Shown one piece after another: positions 28,147-37,954 of a stretch of 64,000 nt of DNA. The notes below the pieces were generated by a model, which did not search any database, was not told the origin of the DNA, and saw only the letters and a program-made list of their open reading frames with translations. This DNA is from a virus: the IMG/VR virus record IMGVR_UViG_3300036398_003730, positions 1 through 64,000 of that record; one strand, given 5' to 3'. Position numbers and translations under genes: made by a program. The first letter of the stretch is position 1. The number at the start of each line of letters is the position of its first letter.

Positions 28147-28941
28147 ATGCCAGACATACCCGATGTAAACTTTGGATCCTTCAGGGCCGTAGATCCACAA
28201 AGTTCAAGTATTATTATTCCTGGAAGTATTGATATATCAAAAAAGTATTCCACTGAAAGAAAAATGGAATATGAAGATAGTGTAAAAAAATATAGAAGAG
28301 AAAAAGGTCTTCCAGATCCTTTTTCGAATATGTCTTTTGCTGGCGTTGACATTAATGCAACCTTAGTTATACCAGATATATTGGAAGATGGAGAAGTAGG
28401 TTCTACTGGAGACGTTATTGAGCTCGCAGAACTGCAAACAATCTCATACTCTATGCACAGAGAAAACACTCCTGTAAGAACATTGGGACACGTTAACCCA
28501 AGAGGTTTTGTTAAAGGCCCAAGAACAATAGCTGGATCATTAATCTTTACCGTATTTAATGAATACGCATTTTATAGAATTAAACAATTTAAGAGAAAAC
28601 TGGCCCTCCTAGGTTATGCTCCGCTAGCCGACATGCTTCCGCCTTTTGATGTTGTTTTAACATTCTTTAATGAGTATGGTTTATATGGTAAAATGAAAAT
28701 ATATGGTTTAACCATAGTTGACGAAGGTCAGACAATGTCTATTGACGACCTAATCACAGAGCAAACATACACTTATATGGCTAGAGGAATACAGCCATTA
28801 ATACATTACGATCCAACAGACGACTTCACTTACCCTGAAGACATTGAAAAAGAAGTCAATTCAAAAGCAATTTCTGAAGAATTTTTTGGAAACAAATTAT
28901 CTGAATACAGAAATGTTGTTGATAAAGTTATAAAGCCATAA
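28147..28941 (+). CDS. tail tube-like paralogue 2
   Basis: The 264-residue protein shares the tube motif block (LAELQTISYSMHRENTPVRTLGHVNPRG, RTIAGSLIFTVFNEY, LPPFDVVLTFFNEYG) with the main tube gene but has a longer acidic N-terminus. It follows the terminator, so it is expected at lower copy. It may form the tube's tip or initiator ring at the baseplate. ATG follows GGAG at 28135-28138. Confidence 0.83.
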   Translation: MPDIPDVNFGSFRAVDPQSSSIIIPGSIDISKKYSTERKMEYEDSVKKYRREKGLPDPFSNMSFAGVDINATLVIPDILEDGEVGSTGDVIELAELQTISYSMHRENTPVRTLGHVNPRGFVKGPRTIAGSLIFTVFNEYAFYRIKQFKRKLALLGYAPLADMLPPFDVVLTFFNEYGLYGKMKIYGLTIVDEGQTMSIDDLITEQTYTYMARGIQPLIHYDPTDDFTYPEDIEKEVNSKAISEEFFGNKLSEYRNVVDKVIKP

Positions 28942-28953
28942 AAGGAATACAAC

Positions 28954-30004
28954 ATGCCTACGGAAGACTCAAAGTTTACAGCACCCTATAAGCCATTTAG
29001 TGGATATATACCAGATGGTGTTATATCTGAAAACGGAAGAAATAGAGGATTTCCTTTTGCCAGTAACAGCTTTGATCCGCTTGATAAGAATATTGATCTA
29101 ATTTGGGGTGGATCATCAAGAGAAGATAATAGATTTTCATCTTATTATGATTATTATTTTAGTGGAGAAGATGTTAAAATTTATATAGACGGTCTATTTG
29201 ATCCATCTGATGAGTTGGAATTAAGTGGACTTAATTTTTCAATCAACCAAGAAAAACAGCCTTTGTATGGTTTTTGGTCATATAATTATGATGCGATAAT
29301 GTATGGAACTAGAATAGTTTCAGGACAATTTGCTATGTACACCAAGCATCCAAGAAGAATGACTGAGCTTTTAGAGAAGGCAGCTAGAATAAGATCTGAA
29401 AGTGTTGGCAAAAAAAATGCTCCAGATCATGTAATTTCAACATTATCTTCCGCATATGAATCAGCCGAAGATGAAATTAATATACAGAAATATTGGGCAA
29501 GGTCTCAGTTAGACAGGATAACAACTGATCCAGCTGCTCAACGGAGTTTATCCTGGGGCAAATAAGCATATCTTTAGCGCTCATCCACCATTTAATCTTG
29601 TAATAATTTATGGAATTCAAGAAAATGGATTAGTTAGTAAAGGCGCTCAACAGTCTCCAAATGGAATGAATACAAAAGACAATTTAGATAGAATACTATC
29701 AACAGATCATAACACCAGGTTAACAAAAATCAGTAATCAAAAAGTGCCCATGAAGATAGTCTTACAAAATGTTCAACTTTTAAATATGGCTACGGGATAT
29801 GATACAACTGGAGCCCCACTTCAAGAAGCATATAGCTTTTTAGCTAGAGATATATACTTCACTTTGGCAGACGAATCAACTAATCCTCTTGCTAATATTA
29901 ATGTAGATCCAGCTACACAACCAACAGGTTCCAATTCTGGTACATCTTCATCTCCAAATACGCAGACTAGCGGTGGTGGAGCTGGCAGAGTTGTTGTTAA
30001 TTAA
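28954..30004 (+). CDS. tail tube-like paralogue 3, one CGG +1 shift
   Basis: The frame from ATG 28954 reaches CGG 29542; skipping C continues QGVYPGANKHIFSAHPPFNL to the stop at 30004, for about 349 residues. The shifted part restores the tube-family HPPFNLVIIYGIQENG strand and the C-terminal LQNVQLLNMATGYDT...YSFLARDIYF, which match the paralogues upstream. That homology is direct support for the shift. A probable tube-baseplate adaptor. Confidence 0.85.
29542..29544 (+). other. CGG +1 recoding site 4
   Basis: P-site codon CAA, in-frame CGG, following base A (GGA, Gly after the skip). The 41 codons between the shift and the next ATG are open and carry tube-family motifs. The zero frame stops at TAA 29563. 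Confidence 0.93.
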
Positions 30005-30017
30005 ATTATTAATAATA

Positions 30018-30046
30018 TTGTTTTAAAGTAAAAAATGTGATAATAT
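30018..30046 (+). promoter_or_regulatory. candidate sigma70-type promoter for chaperone genes
   Basis: TTGTTT (30018-30023), 17-base spacer and TAATAT (30041-30046) lie upstream of the gene at 30082. The -10 box is embedded in a 13-bp palindrome. Confidence 0.45.
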
Positions 30047-30049
30047 CAC
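30037..30049. promoter_or_regulatory. palindrome GTGATAaTATCAC overlapping -10 box
   Basis: A perfect 6+1+6 inverted repeat covers the candidate -10 element. It has the same architecture (though a different sequence) as the operator pair near 8.88 kb, so a repressor site is possible. Confidence 0.35.
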
Positions 30050-30081
30050 TATGTCTATAGATCAAGTTACAGGAGATAAAA

Positions 30082-30573
30082 ATGACAAATCAAAGAAAAG
30101 TTAGAGTTGAAGCAAATGATGAAATCATAGAAGATATGCACGAGGATGATATCAATATGATTGAAGCGGAAGAAGATATTCAAGAGACAGAAACTCAAGT
30201 AGAAGATCTTCCAGATGATGAAGAGATTTGGCCAGATGGGCCAACCGCTGGTCATATTAAAATGTGGAAGAAAGAATTTGGAGAAGTATATGTAACTTCT
30301 TTGTCTTTTGACAAGCACATTGTTTGGAGAACACTTTCTAGATATGAATACAAGCAGCTTGTTAAAAAGATGGAACAGCTTGTTCAAGCTGGTCAACTTA
30401 CTTCTGCTGAAGCAAATATGTGGAATGAAGAAGCAATTGCAGAGATGTGTATTTTGTATCCCGGATTCGAAAAACAGGACATAAATAGAGAAATGGCTGG
30501 AATGCCCTCCTTAATAGCGCAGGAAGTTTTGGAAGCATCTGGCTTCGTTGCGCTTGAGGTTAGACAGTTATAA
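30082..30573 (+). CDS. tail assembly chaperone-like protein
   Basis: The 163-residue protein, preceded by AGGAG, has an acidic, probably disordered N-terminus (residues 1-55) and a helical C-terminal domain (WRTLSRYEYKQLVKKMEQLVQ, EEAIAEMCILYPGF). Its place between the tube genes and the giant tape-measure-like gene is that of the tail assembly chaperones. No in-frame CGG. The next gene is eight bases downstream. Confidence 0.7.
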   Translation: MTNQRKVRVEANDEIIEDMHEDDINMIEAEEDIQETETQVEDLPDDEEIWPDGPTAGHIKMWKKEFGEVYVTSLSFDKHIVWRTLSRYEYKQLVKKMEQLVQAGQLTSAEANMWNEEAIAEMCILYPGFEKQDINREMAGMPSLIAQEVLEASGFVALEVRQL

Positions 30574-30581
30574 AATAATTA

Positions 30582-31209
30582 ATGATAACTAATGATTTGT
30601 TATTTGAACTAAGACAAAAGTATGGACCCCTATTTTCTGCGGAAATTAGGGGTAATACTGTTTTATTTAGAGAAATAACATTTAAAGAGTTTGATAAAAT
30701 AATAGAACTACAGGATCTACAAGATGGTTCGTCTGTAGATGCTGAAGATGAAATAATAAAAACGGCAGTAGTTTACCCTGAGGACTTCAACCCAGATAGA
30801 ATGCCAGCAGGCATTGTAAGCCGGCCTTGCTCAAGAAATATTGAATTTTTCAGGCTTTAAAAGTCCTAGAATAGCAAAACAAATACTCGAACAAAAAAGA
30901 GAAGATGCAGGTCAAGTTAGAGGCTTAATGAAAGCCTTTGTACTGGCTACTATAAGTGCATACACCCCAGAAGATCTTGACAACCTAACTTATTCTCAGT
31001 TAGCAGAAAAGGTTGCTCTGGCTGAAAAAATAATAGAGATTACACAGACGATGAACGGTCTACAGCCTAATGATTTGAAGCTTGAGCTAATAGACCCAGA
31101 AGAAGAAAAAGAAAAAGAACAATCAAAAGCAGCAAGACACGATATGGCAAAGATGCCTGGAGCAGCTGGAATAAACGACCCAATAGCACAGAAGCTATGG
31201 GGTGGATAA
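30582..31209 (+). CDS. second tail chaperone-like protein, one CGG +1 shift
   Basis: From ATG 30582, 80 codons lead to CGG 30822; skipping C gives IVSGLAQEILNFSGFKSPRIAKQIL and a 208-residue protein ending at TAA 31207. The helical layout with ETAVVYPEDF and ILxxSGF parallels the preceding chaperone (YPGF...VLEASGF), so the two are paralogues and the similarity runs across the shift. Many tail chaperones use programmed shifts to make extended forms, but here the zero-frame product would stop after only 12 further codons. Confidence 0.82.
30822..30824 (+). other. CGG +1 recoding site 5
   Basis: P-site codon AGC, in-frame CGG, following base C (GGC, Gly). The preceding six bases GTAAGC are identical to those before site 6. 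Confidence 0.92.
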
Positions 31210-31224
31210 TAAACGGAGACAAAC

Positions 31225-34200
31225 TTGATACGCGATAGAGGTCCACTTACCAACTTAGGTCATGGTGTAACCTCTAGGGACGTACCCGTTAACGAGGGTG
31301 AATCAGAAGGTCCAAGTCCAAATTCTGGCGCTATAGGTAGGGCTTTAAACGGCCATCCTGTTATGAGATTCGTAGCCTCTAACGTGGCTGCTGTTGTTGG
31401 AGCGGGTGTAGCCGGAGCCTTATTTCGTAAAGGTGGCCTTAAACTAGCAAAAACTATAGATGACTCTGCAAGAGCAGCCAGAGCCTCTGGTAGAACAAAC
31501 TTTTCAACTAGGGCAGTTGAGAGCGTTGGTGAACTTAGAAGGGTTATGGACACCCTACAAGGCGTCTCAAGGTCGATTGGCGATGGCGTAGATCCTGACT
31601 ACTTCTATGATAATTTGGTTCTTGAAACCGCAGAAGGCGGTTTAACAACAGGCTACTCTAATGCTTTAAAAAATAATCGCTATGGAATGCATTTTAGCGA
31701 TGAAGAAATTAGGCAAGCCAGAGCAGGCCTAACTAGTGAGCCACCAGCTGTTTATGCTTTTAGAGATCAGTTACAACAAAAACTAGTAAGCCGGAGCTCG
31801 TCAACTGCCCTACATGCTCCCTGCAATGTATGTAACGCAAAGGGCTGTTACTGATCCTTTATTTGGAAACAACGATCCAGAAAACAAAGTTAAATGGTAT
31901 AACCCTGTTGATGTTGTTGCAGACTTTGCTAAACAATCTGTAATAAATACCTTCGGCGTTTTAATGCCAACAGAGATAGCTGGAGCTGCTGGATCTACAG
32001 CTAGAAGAGCTTTAACAACTAAATTATACAGTGCTCCAACTAGTCAGTTTGAAAAAAATCTTCAAAATAGATACGTTTCTCTGGATGCTGTTCTAAAAGA
32101 AGTCGGTAACGATCTAGTTTCTGTAACTAACAGGGTTGTTAGGACTTCATCACAAGTTGCGTCAGCGTTTAATAGTTCTACCACAGCAGCTTTAAATGAC
32201 CAACCAACTCAACAGCAAGTTTTTCGACAAATAGCACAAACATACAGAAATAGAACTGCTATAACAGATAGTTTTGCAAAAAAAATATTTCTTGGCGATA
32301 AAGATACATTTGGAGATGGTACCGCATACGGTCTTCTAGACATGATCCCAGCTTTTAGAGGTCTAAAAACTGGGTTTATGGAGTTTGGGGAAAAGTTTAA
32401 AATAGCTGGAGAAGCTTATGATGTTGTAACTCAAGCAATAAGTTATGACAAGGCTAGATCTAATATAGGAAAATATTTAGTCGATAAAAAAGGAGCTGTT
32501 GCTGGAGCAACGGAAACGGCTGAAAGAGCCTCTCAGTTATTAAGACCAGAAATGGAAAGAATAAGAAATCTACACAGTAGTAGACTTTCAAACTTTGTTT
32601 CTACAGTAGCTGATCAAATGGGTGGTATCAATAGCTATGGTAACAGATTTAGATCAGACGATAGCAAATTCTTTCAAGATCAATTAAGAAAAGAATTTAG
32701 AAGTCAAGTAGAAAAACATCTAGTTAATCAGGGCATAGGTGAAAACTCTGCAAAACTTTTCTCGCAACAAATGCGACTTAACAGAGTTCCTAGACCAGGA
32801 GCTAGAATTGATGAAAGTCAAATAATATCATTTGGCAAGGATGAAATATTTAAAGAGGGTCCAGACTTCTTTGCAGAAGTAGCAGCACGAGCAGCAAGAA
32901 TTAAAGGTCTAGGTGAGGATAGCGGACTAAGTGGCGATGTAATACAAAGAGCAATTAGAAACGCTAATAATCAATTTAGACAAAAAGAGTTTCAAGCTGG
33001 AGTAACAAGAAAACTGAGATCTCAATGGAAAACTCTTTATGAAGATCATTTAACAAATCATACTGAAGGTCTTCTAAAACCAATAAATGAGTCTTACAAA
33101 TCTTTTACTGGAGAACTTTCTTCTGTACAAAAAGAATATCTACAAAGAAAATCCGCACAAGTATTAGGAATAAAACTCATTGATGATAACGGAAGAAGAG
33201 TCTCTTCCAGTATTATAGAAGACGGACTTGCAAGAAATGGATTAGATTCTAGCAACTTTGCTTCTCTAAGAGCATTCTTGGTTCAAAATAAAAAACTTAC
33301 ACAACCAACTAGTTCTGGCGGATTTAATTTTCTTGGTTTAAGACCAGTAACCTTTGATGAGGCAAGAGATCGTAAGTTCTTTAACTATATGTCAGACAGA
33401 GAACAAGAAGTTCTTTTAAATATAAATAGAAGATTAGGCCTCAACGATCCGGTTTCTACCTCTATAGGATCATCTTCAATAGATGGATTATATACGAGTA
33501 GAAGCGGTCAAATGGTTGACCTTACAAAGTTAACTGGAACCTTAAGGGGACTTGGAAACTTTTTTGGTTCAGAGTTTGAAGTACCGATTGTTCACATAAA
33601 TCTAAATAGTCTTTTTGCAAGAGACCAAATGATGGGAATGAGTAAGAAATCTCCTATACATTTTGTTCCAGGTGGTGGAGTGCAACCTTTTGGCGAAGCA
33701 GCTAGCCAAGAAAATGCAGAGTTCTTTATATATCAAACAAAAAGATCGATGTTCAGTAGATCAAAAGGAACAGTTACTTCGTATTCATATGATGAAGAAG
33801 GCGCATTAAAAGCAAATAGACTAAAAGGATTTTATAGGCCAGTAGACAACTTATCTCAAGGATTTATAACAAGGCAAGCTGCATATGCAAGCGACATGAT
33901 TGAGTCTACGGGAACTACAATATCTCAAACCGTTAAAGGTCTTTATGAAGATTTCAAAGAAGGTAGACCACTTAGCTTAACTCAAAGATTGAGATCTGCT
34001 ATGGATTTGGCGGAAGATCAGCCTTCTTCGCTTTTTTCTTTAGCTTCTAGATTTAGAAATAGAAGAATCGATGTATTTAATCCAACAGTAATAGCAAACC
34101 TTCTAAAATCAGAATCTGGCACGGCAAAAATAGGTTCAAGAGAACTTAGATTAAACATTTCCGGAGAAGGGTCTAACGCAAGATTTCAAGTAGTTGATCC

Positions 34201-37200
34201 TAGAACAGGTAAAGAATTAGCTGATAACGAAACTTTTATTAGAGCAGCAAGTAGATTCTTTCAAGAACAACAAGAATCTGGATTCTCACAAAAAGTTATG
34301 GAAGCTGTCAAAGATGACAGTACATTACAGGATCTATTTAAATTCAAACAAAGAAGACTAAGACCAGGTGAAACTGGAAATGTTATTAAGAATGTTTCAG
34401 AGTTAAGAACCGTAGAAGATGCAATCAAGTTTGCTCAAGACTTAAAGAGAACAGATAGAACATTAAGTAGCCTTCCTGGAAAAGTTAGAAGCTCTTTTTC
34501 AAGAGTAGATCAGCTTCTAAGAGATGCTGACTTATTGGCTGAGTCTTCAAGAAGATCAAAATCACCGTCATTAAATACAAAACTTGATGAACTAAAAAGC
34601 GAACTATTCCTTTATTTAGGAAGAAGAAACGCTGCGATAGAGTCTGCAAGAACTGGAGCTCCATCAAGAGATCCGTTGATCGATTTAACAAAAGCGATTA
34701 CCGATTTACATCAAGCAGGAAGATTAAGCTCTACAGAATTAGTTGAAGCACAAGCAGCTGCACTATCTAGTTTATACACAGGTTCAACCTTCTCTACGTT
34801 TGCTTCAGGTAGAACTTCTTTAGGCAATACAACTGCAGCACTACATGAAACCATAAACAGAGCAAGGTCAACTCCAGAACTTAGAAGCCTATTAGAGCCA
34901 ATGGCAATGGCTAGAACAAAAGAGGTTACCACATCTCTTAGAAGACCATTTTCTTCTATAGTTCCAGCTTTTTCTAGACAGTTTGGTGTATCGGATTATC
35001 AATTAAAAAACCCTGGAGTTTCTGGTCTTGGGTCAAATCAATCAACAACATTTGTTCCAACATTTGGAACAGTTTTTGCTGACAACCCTTTTGGTGCAAT
35101 AGCAAGCGCACTTGGTTTTACAACTTACTCTGATCCATCATCATATTCTGGAGTTGGCGCAGTTGTTGGACATGGTGTAGAAAGACTTAATAAATATTTT
35201 GGCACTTTAGGGATGCAGCTTGATGTAAACAACTATAGAGGTCCAATGGATCTCTTTGCAAGGGGAATGGTAGGCAAAAGAGTTCTTCCGATAGTTGCAG
35301 GTGGCTCTACTCTAATGGCTGCCGACAGGACTCTGGGTGGAATGGTCAACGAAAAAGACCAATATGGAGAAAGGGTCTACTCCCCATTCTTTATGGGCGC
35401 AGCTGCAACTGGAGCAGTTGAAGTTCAAGCTGCATTTTCTGGAATTACTCCAGGGGGAATGTCATACCAAGAAAAGAGGGAGCAATTAACCGAAGGCGAA
35501 GTGCCAATTAGGCAGGGAAGATTCTGGCCACTTGGAAATACGCCTTTTGAAGGTGGAAAAATACAATACTACAGACCTTCTTGGTATAGAAAACTTCAAG
35601 CTGGGGCAATGTTTACTTCTGACACCTATGGAAGTCCAGCAGAAAAAGCTTTATTCTATAATGACTACTCTCCACTAAGGCCACTAGATCCGTATAAGTT
35701 TGAAAGAAAGCATTATGAAGATAGACCTTATCCAGTAACTGGAGAATATTTTACTGGTCCTTGGGGACCAATGACTTCTGCATTAAATGCAACAGTTGGA
35801 AAAATATTAAAGCCACAGCAAACAATGCACGAAGAAGAGCTTCAAGCTGGTTTAGCAAATTATGTAAGAGCTGGTCAGTCAGGAGCATATGATGTTTCTG
35901 GATACTTGGTCAATCCAAAAGGTTTTACAGCTTTTAATAAAGATTATTCTTATTTATCTGATCAATTTGATCTAGGTGCAATTTCATCTCGCACTACAGA
36001 TATAACTCCAATGGGGATCTTACAAAGATCACCTGGTTCTGGAGAACTTTCAACAATGGGCATATCGCAAAGCAATGCGCAAATGTCTGCGATGTCCGGT
36101 TCTCCGCTTGGGCTAGTGAGAAATGATATTACGGCAAGAATGTCAGATATAAACAGCATGCTAAGCGACGCATCATATGGTGCTCCAAAAACTTCTGGAA
36201 TTGTTCCACCAAGAATTGTTGCAACAGGAGCGCCGATAAGTCAAGGTTCATTAGAATTCCAATCATCAGAATTGGGTTATAGAGCTCAAGAAATGGCCGG
36301 TATATATGGTTTCATGAGTAGCTCTATAAGAGAAAAATTTGGATTTGGACAATCAGACCTTGAGCCACAAAGAGCGGTTTTGCAATCGGCATCAAAAGCA
36401 TATGGGACATCAAGAGCTTTTTGGGATCTGAATCTTGGAGGTCTTGGAGACGTACCACTCGCTGCAGAAGGAGCTCTTGGAAATATAGAAATATCTGAAG
36501 TTGTTAGAAGATTTATTCCAAAAGAAAGAACAAATGTAGATTATATAAACCCAATTAGAAACAGAATGGCAGATACAAATCCGTTTTTGCCAGGAGCAGA
36601 TTATTTTATAAACTTTAAAACTGGAGATCCATTTACCAAAGTTCAAGAAGGTGAATTAAGACTGCCTGGAAAAGGGTACGAAAGACTTCATACTGCATTT
36701 AAAGATCCCTCAGGTCAGTATAGTCCAATTACTCAATTAGATATATTAGGAGACGTTGCTCCGTACTCTTCAGAGTTTAGAGCATTAAATAGATCAATAG
36801 GTTCTATGATTGAAGATCCAGCTGAAAGAGCTCAACTTCAAAATATTAGAGAACAAGTACAGGGTGTTACTCAAAAAGAAGAATTTGAAAGATATAAATA
36901 TAGAAACGCTTCCCCAGAAGATCTTGATATGGGATTGGGCAGGTATATGCTGGGAAGAGCTGGAGAAGCAATTGCTCACAGAGATACTATTTTTAATACA
37001 AAGTTTCTTCCCAGAAAAACTGCCGTAGAAGACTGGGAAAGACAAAACGTTTATGGCTCAACCTTCCCAGAATGGCAAAGACCGTTTGAAAGCTTTATAG
37101 AGCCTATGGTTTACAAAGCAACGCAAAGAAATCCTATCGCAGCTGCTGGTGTTATGGGATTAGTGGGCGCTGCTTTTGGTACAACTCCTAGAGCAAAGGT

Positions 37201-37954
37201 TTTTGGTTCAGCAGTTGGCGCATTTACTGGTGCAGCAGCTGGGACATATGGAAATATTTCAGAAGCAATTACTGGAGAAAGATTTATTCCCAAAAAAAGA
37301 AAACAACAAATGGCGTTAGAAGAGTATTCAGATGTATTAACTTATGTTAAAAATACTTCATTAGCTTCTCAGGCTCAAGAAGCTGGAGATGTTCAGTCTG
37401 CAAGGCAATTTAGGCAAGCAGCTAATAGAACAATGTATGGAGCAGATATTTATGGAGCATCTGTTGAGACTCTTTCTTTGTCAGTGCCAAAAAGAAAAAG
37501 AGAACACTTTAAGGAGATGATTCAGGAAACAGATTCTGGAGAAAGAGAAAGAATACTATCAACTGCTCCTAGACTTGAAAGAAGAATTTACCAAGCTGCC
37601 TGGGGAATGGAAGTTGAAAAAAGGCCGGATCTTGTTGACTATTTTACTAGCCATGAATTACCAGATGCTTCCTGGGAAGGCTGGCATCCTAACACAAACA
37701 TGGAGCATGTAAAAATAAAAATAGGACAATCAATGGGTGTCGAAATGTCTCAAATGGGATATTATCCACAACAAGTAAAAGAAGCTGGTTTAACAAATCC
37801 AAGTTATCCAACTTTTGCTGCTCAAGCAGATAGATCATCAGTTCTAGAGAATCTAAGAAGAATGATGCTAAGCTCCGGTCTTGATGGTTCAATAACTCCT
37901 GTAATTAATCCATTTGGTAGTAGTTCAGTGGAACTTTCGGCAGGTGTTAGATAA
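31225..37954 (+). CDS. giant tape-measure-like tail protein, one CGG +1 shift
   Basis: A TTG start at 31225 six bases after GGAG is the best start. After 189 codons CGG 31792 occurs; skipping C gives VSGARQLPYMLPAMYV and an open frame to 37954, about 2,242 residues. There is a hydrophobic segment near residues 48-66 (VASNVAAVVGAGVAGALF) and another near the C-terminus (AAAGVMGLVGAAFG). Most of the sequence is Arg/Ser/Gln-rich and helical. Position after the tail chaperones and size suggest the tape measure or an internal tail protein. Overlaps the next gene by one base. Confidence 0.82.
31792..31794 (+). other. CGG +1 recoding site 6
   Basis: P-site codon AGC, in-frame CGG, following base A (GGA, Gly). 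GTAAGC precedes it, as at site 5. The zero frame stops at 31852-31854. Confidence 0.9.

Noticed and set aside
31214-31216. CGG in the leader of the gene at 31225 and at 60904
   Set aside because: Both lie in intergenic sequence, so they are not codons and do not bear on the recoding pattern.
33421-33430. Further TATAAATA late-promoter-like octamers inside genes (also near 60712)
   Set aside because: They are internal to long genes in AT-rich DNA and have no nearby start to serve.
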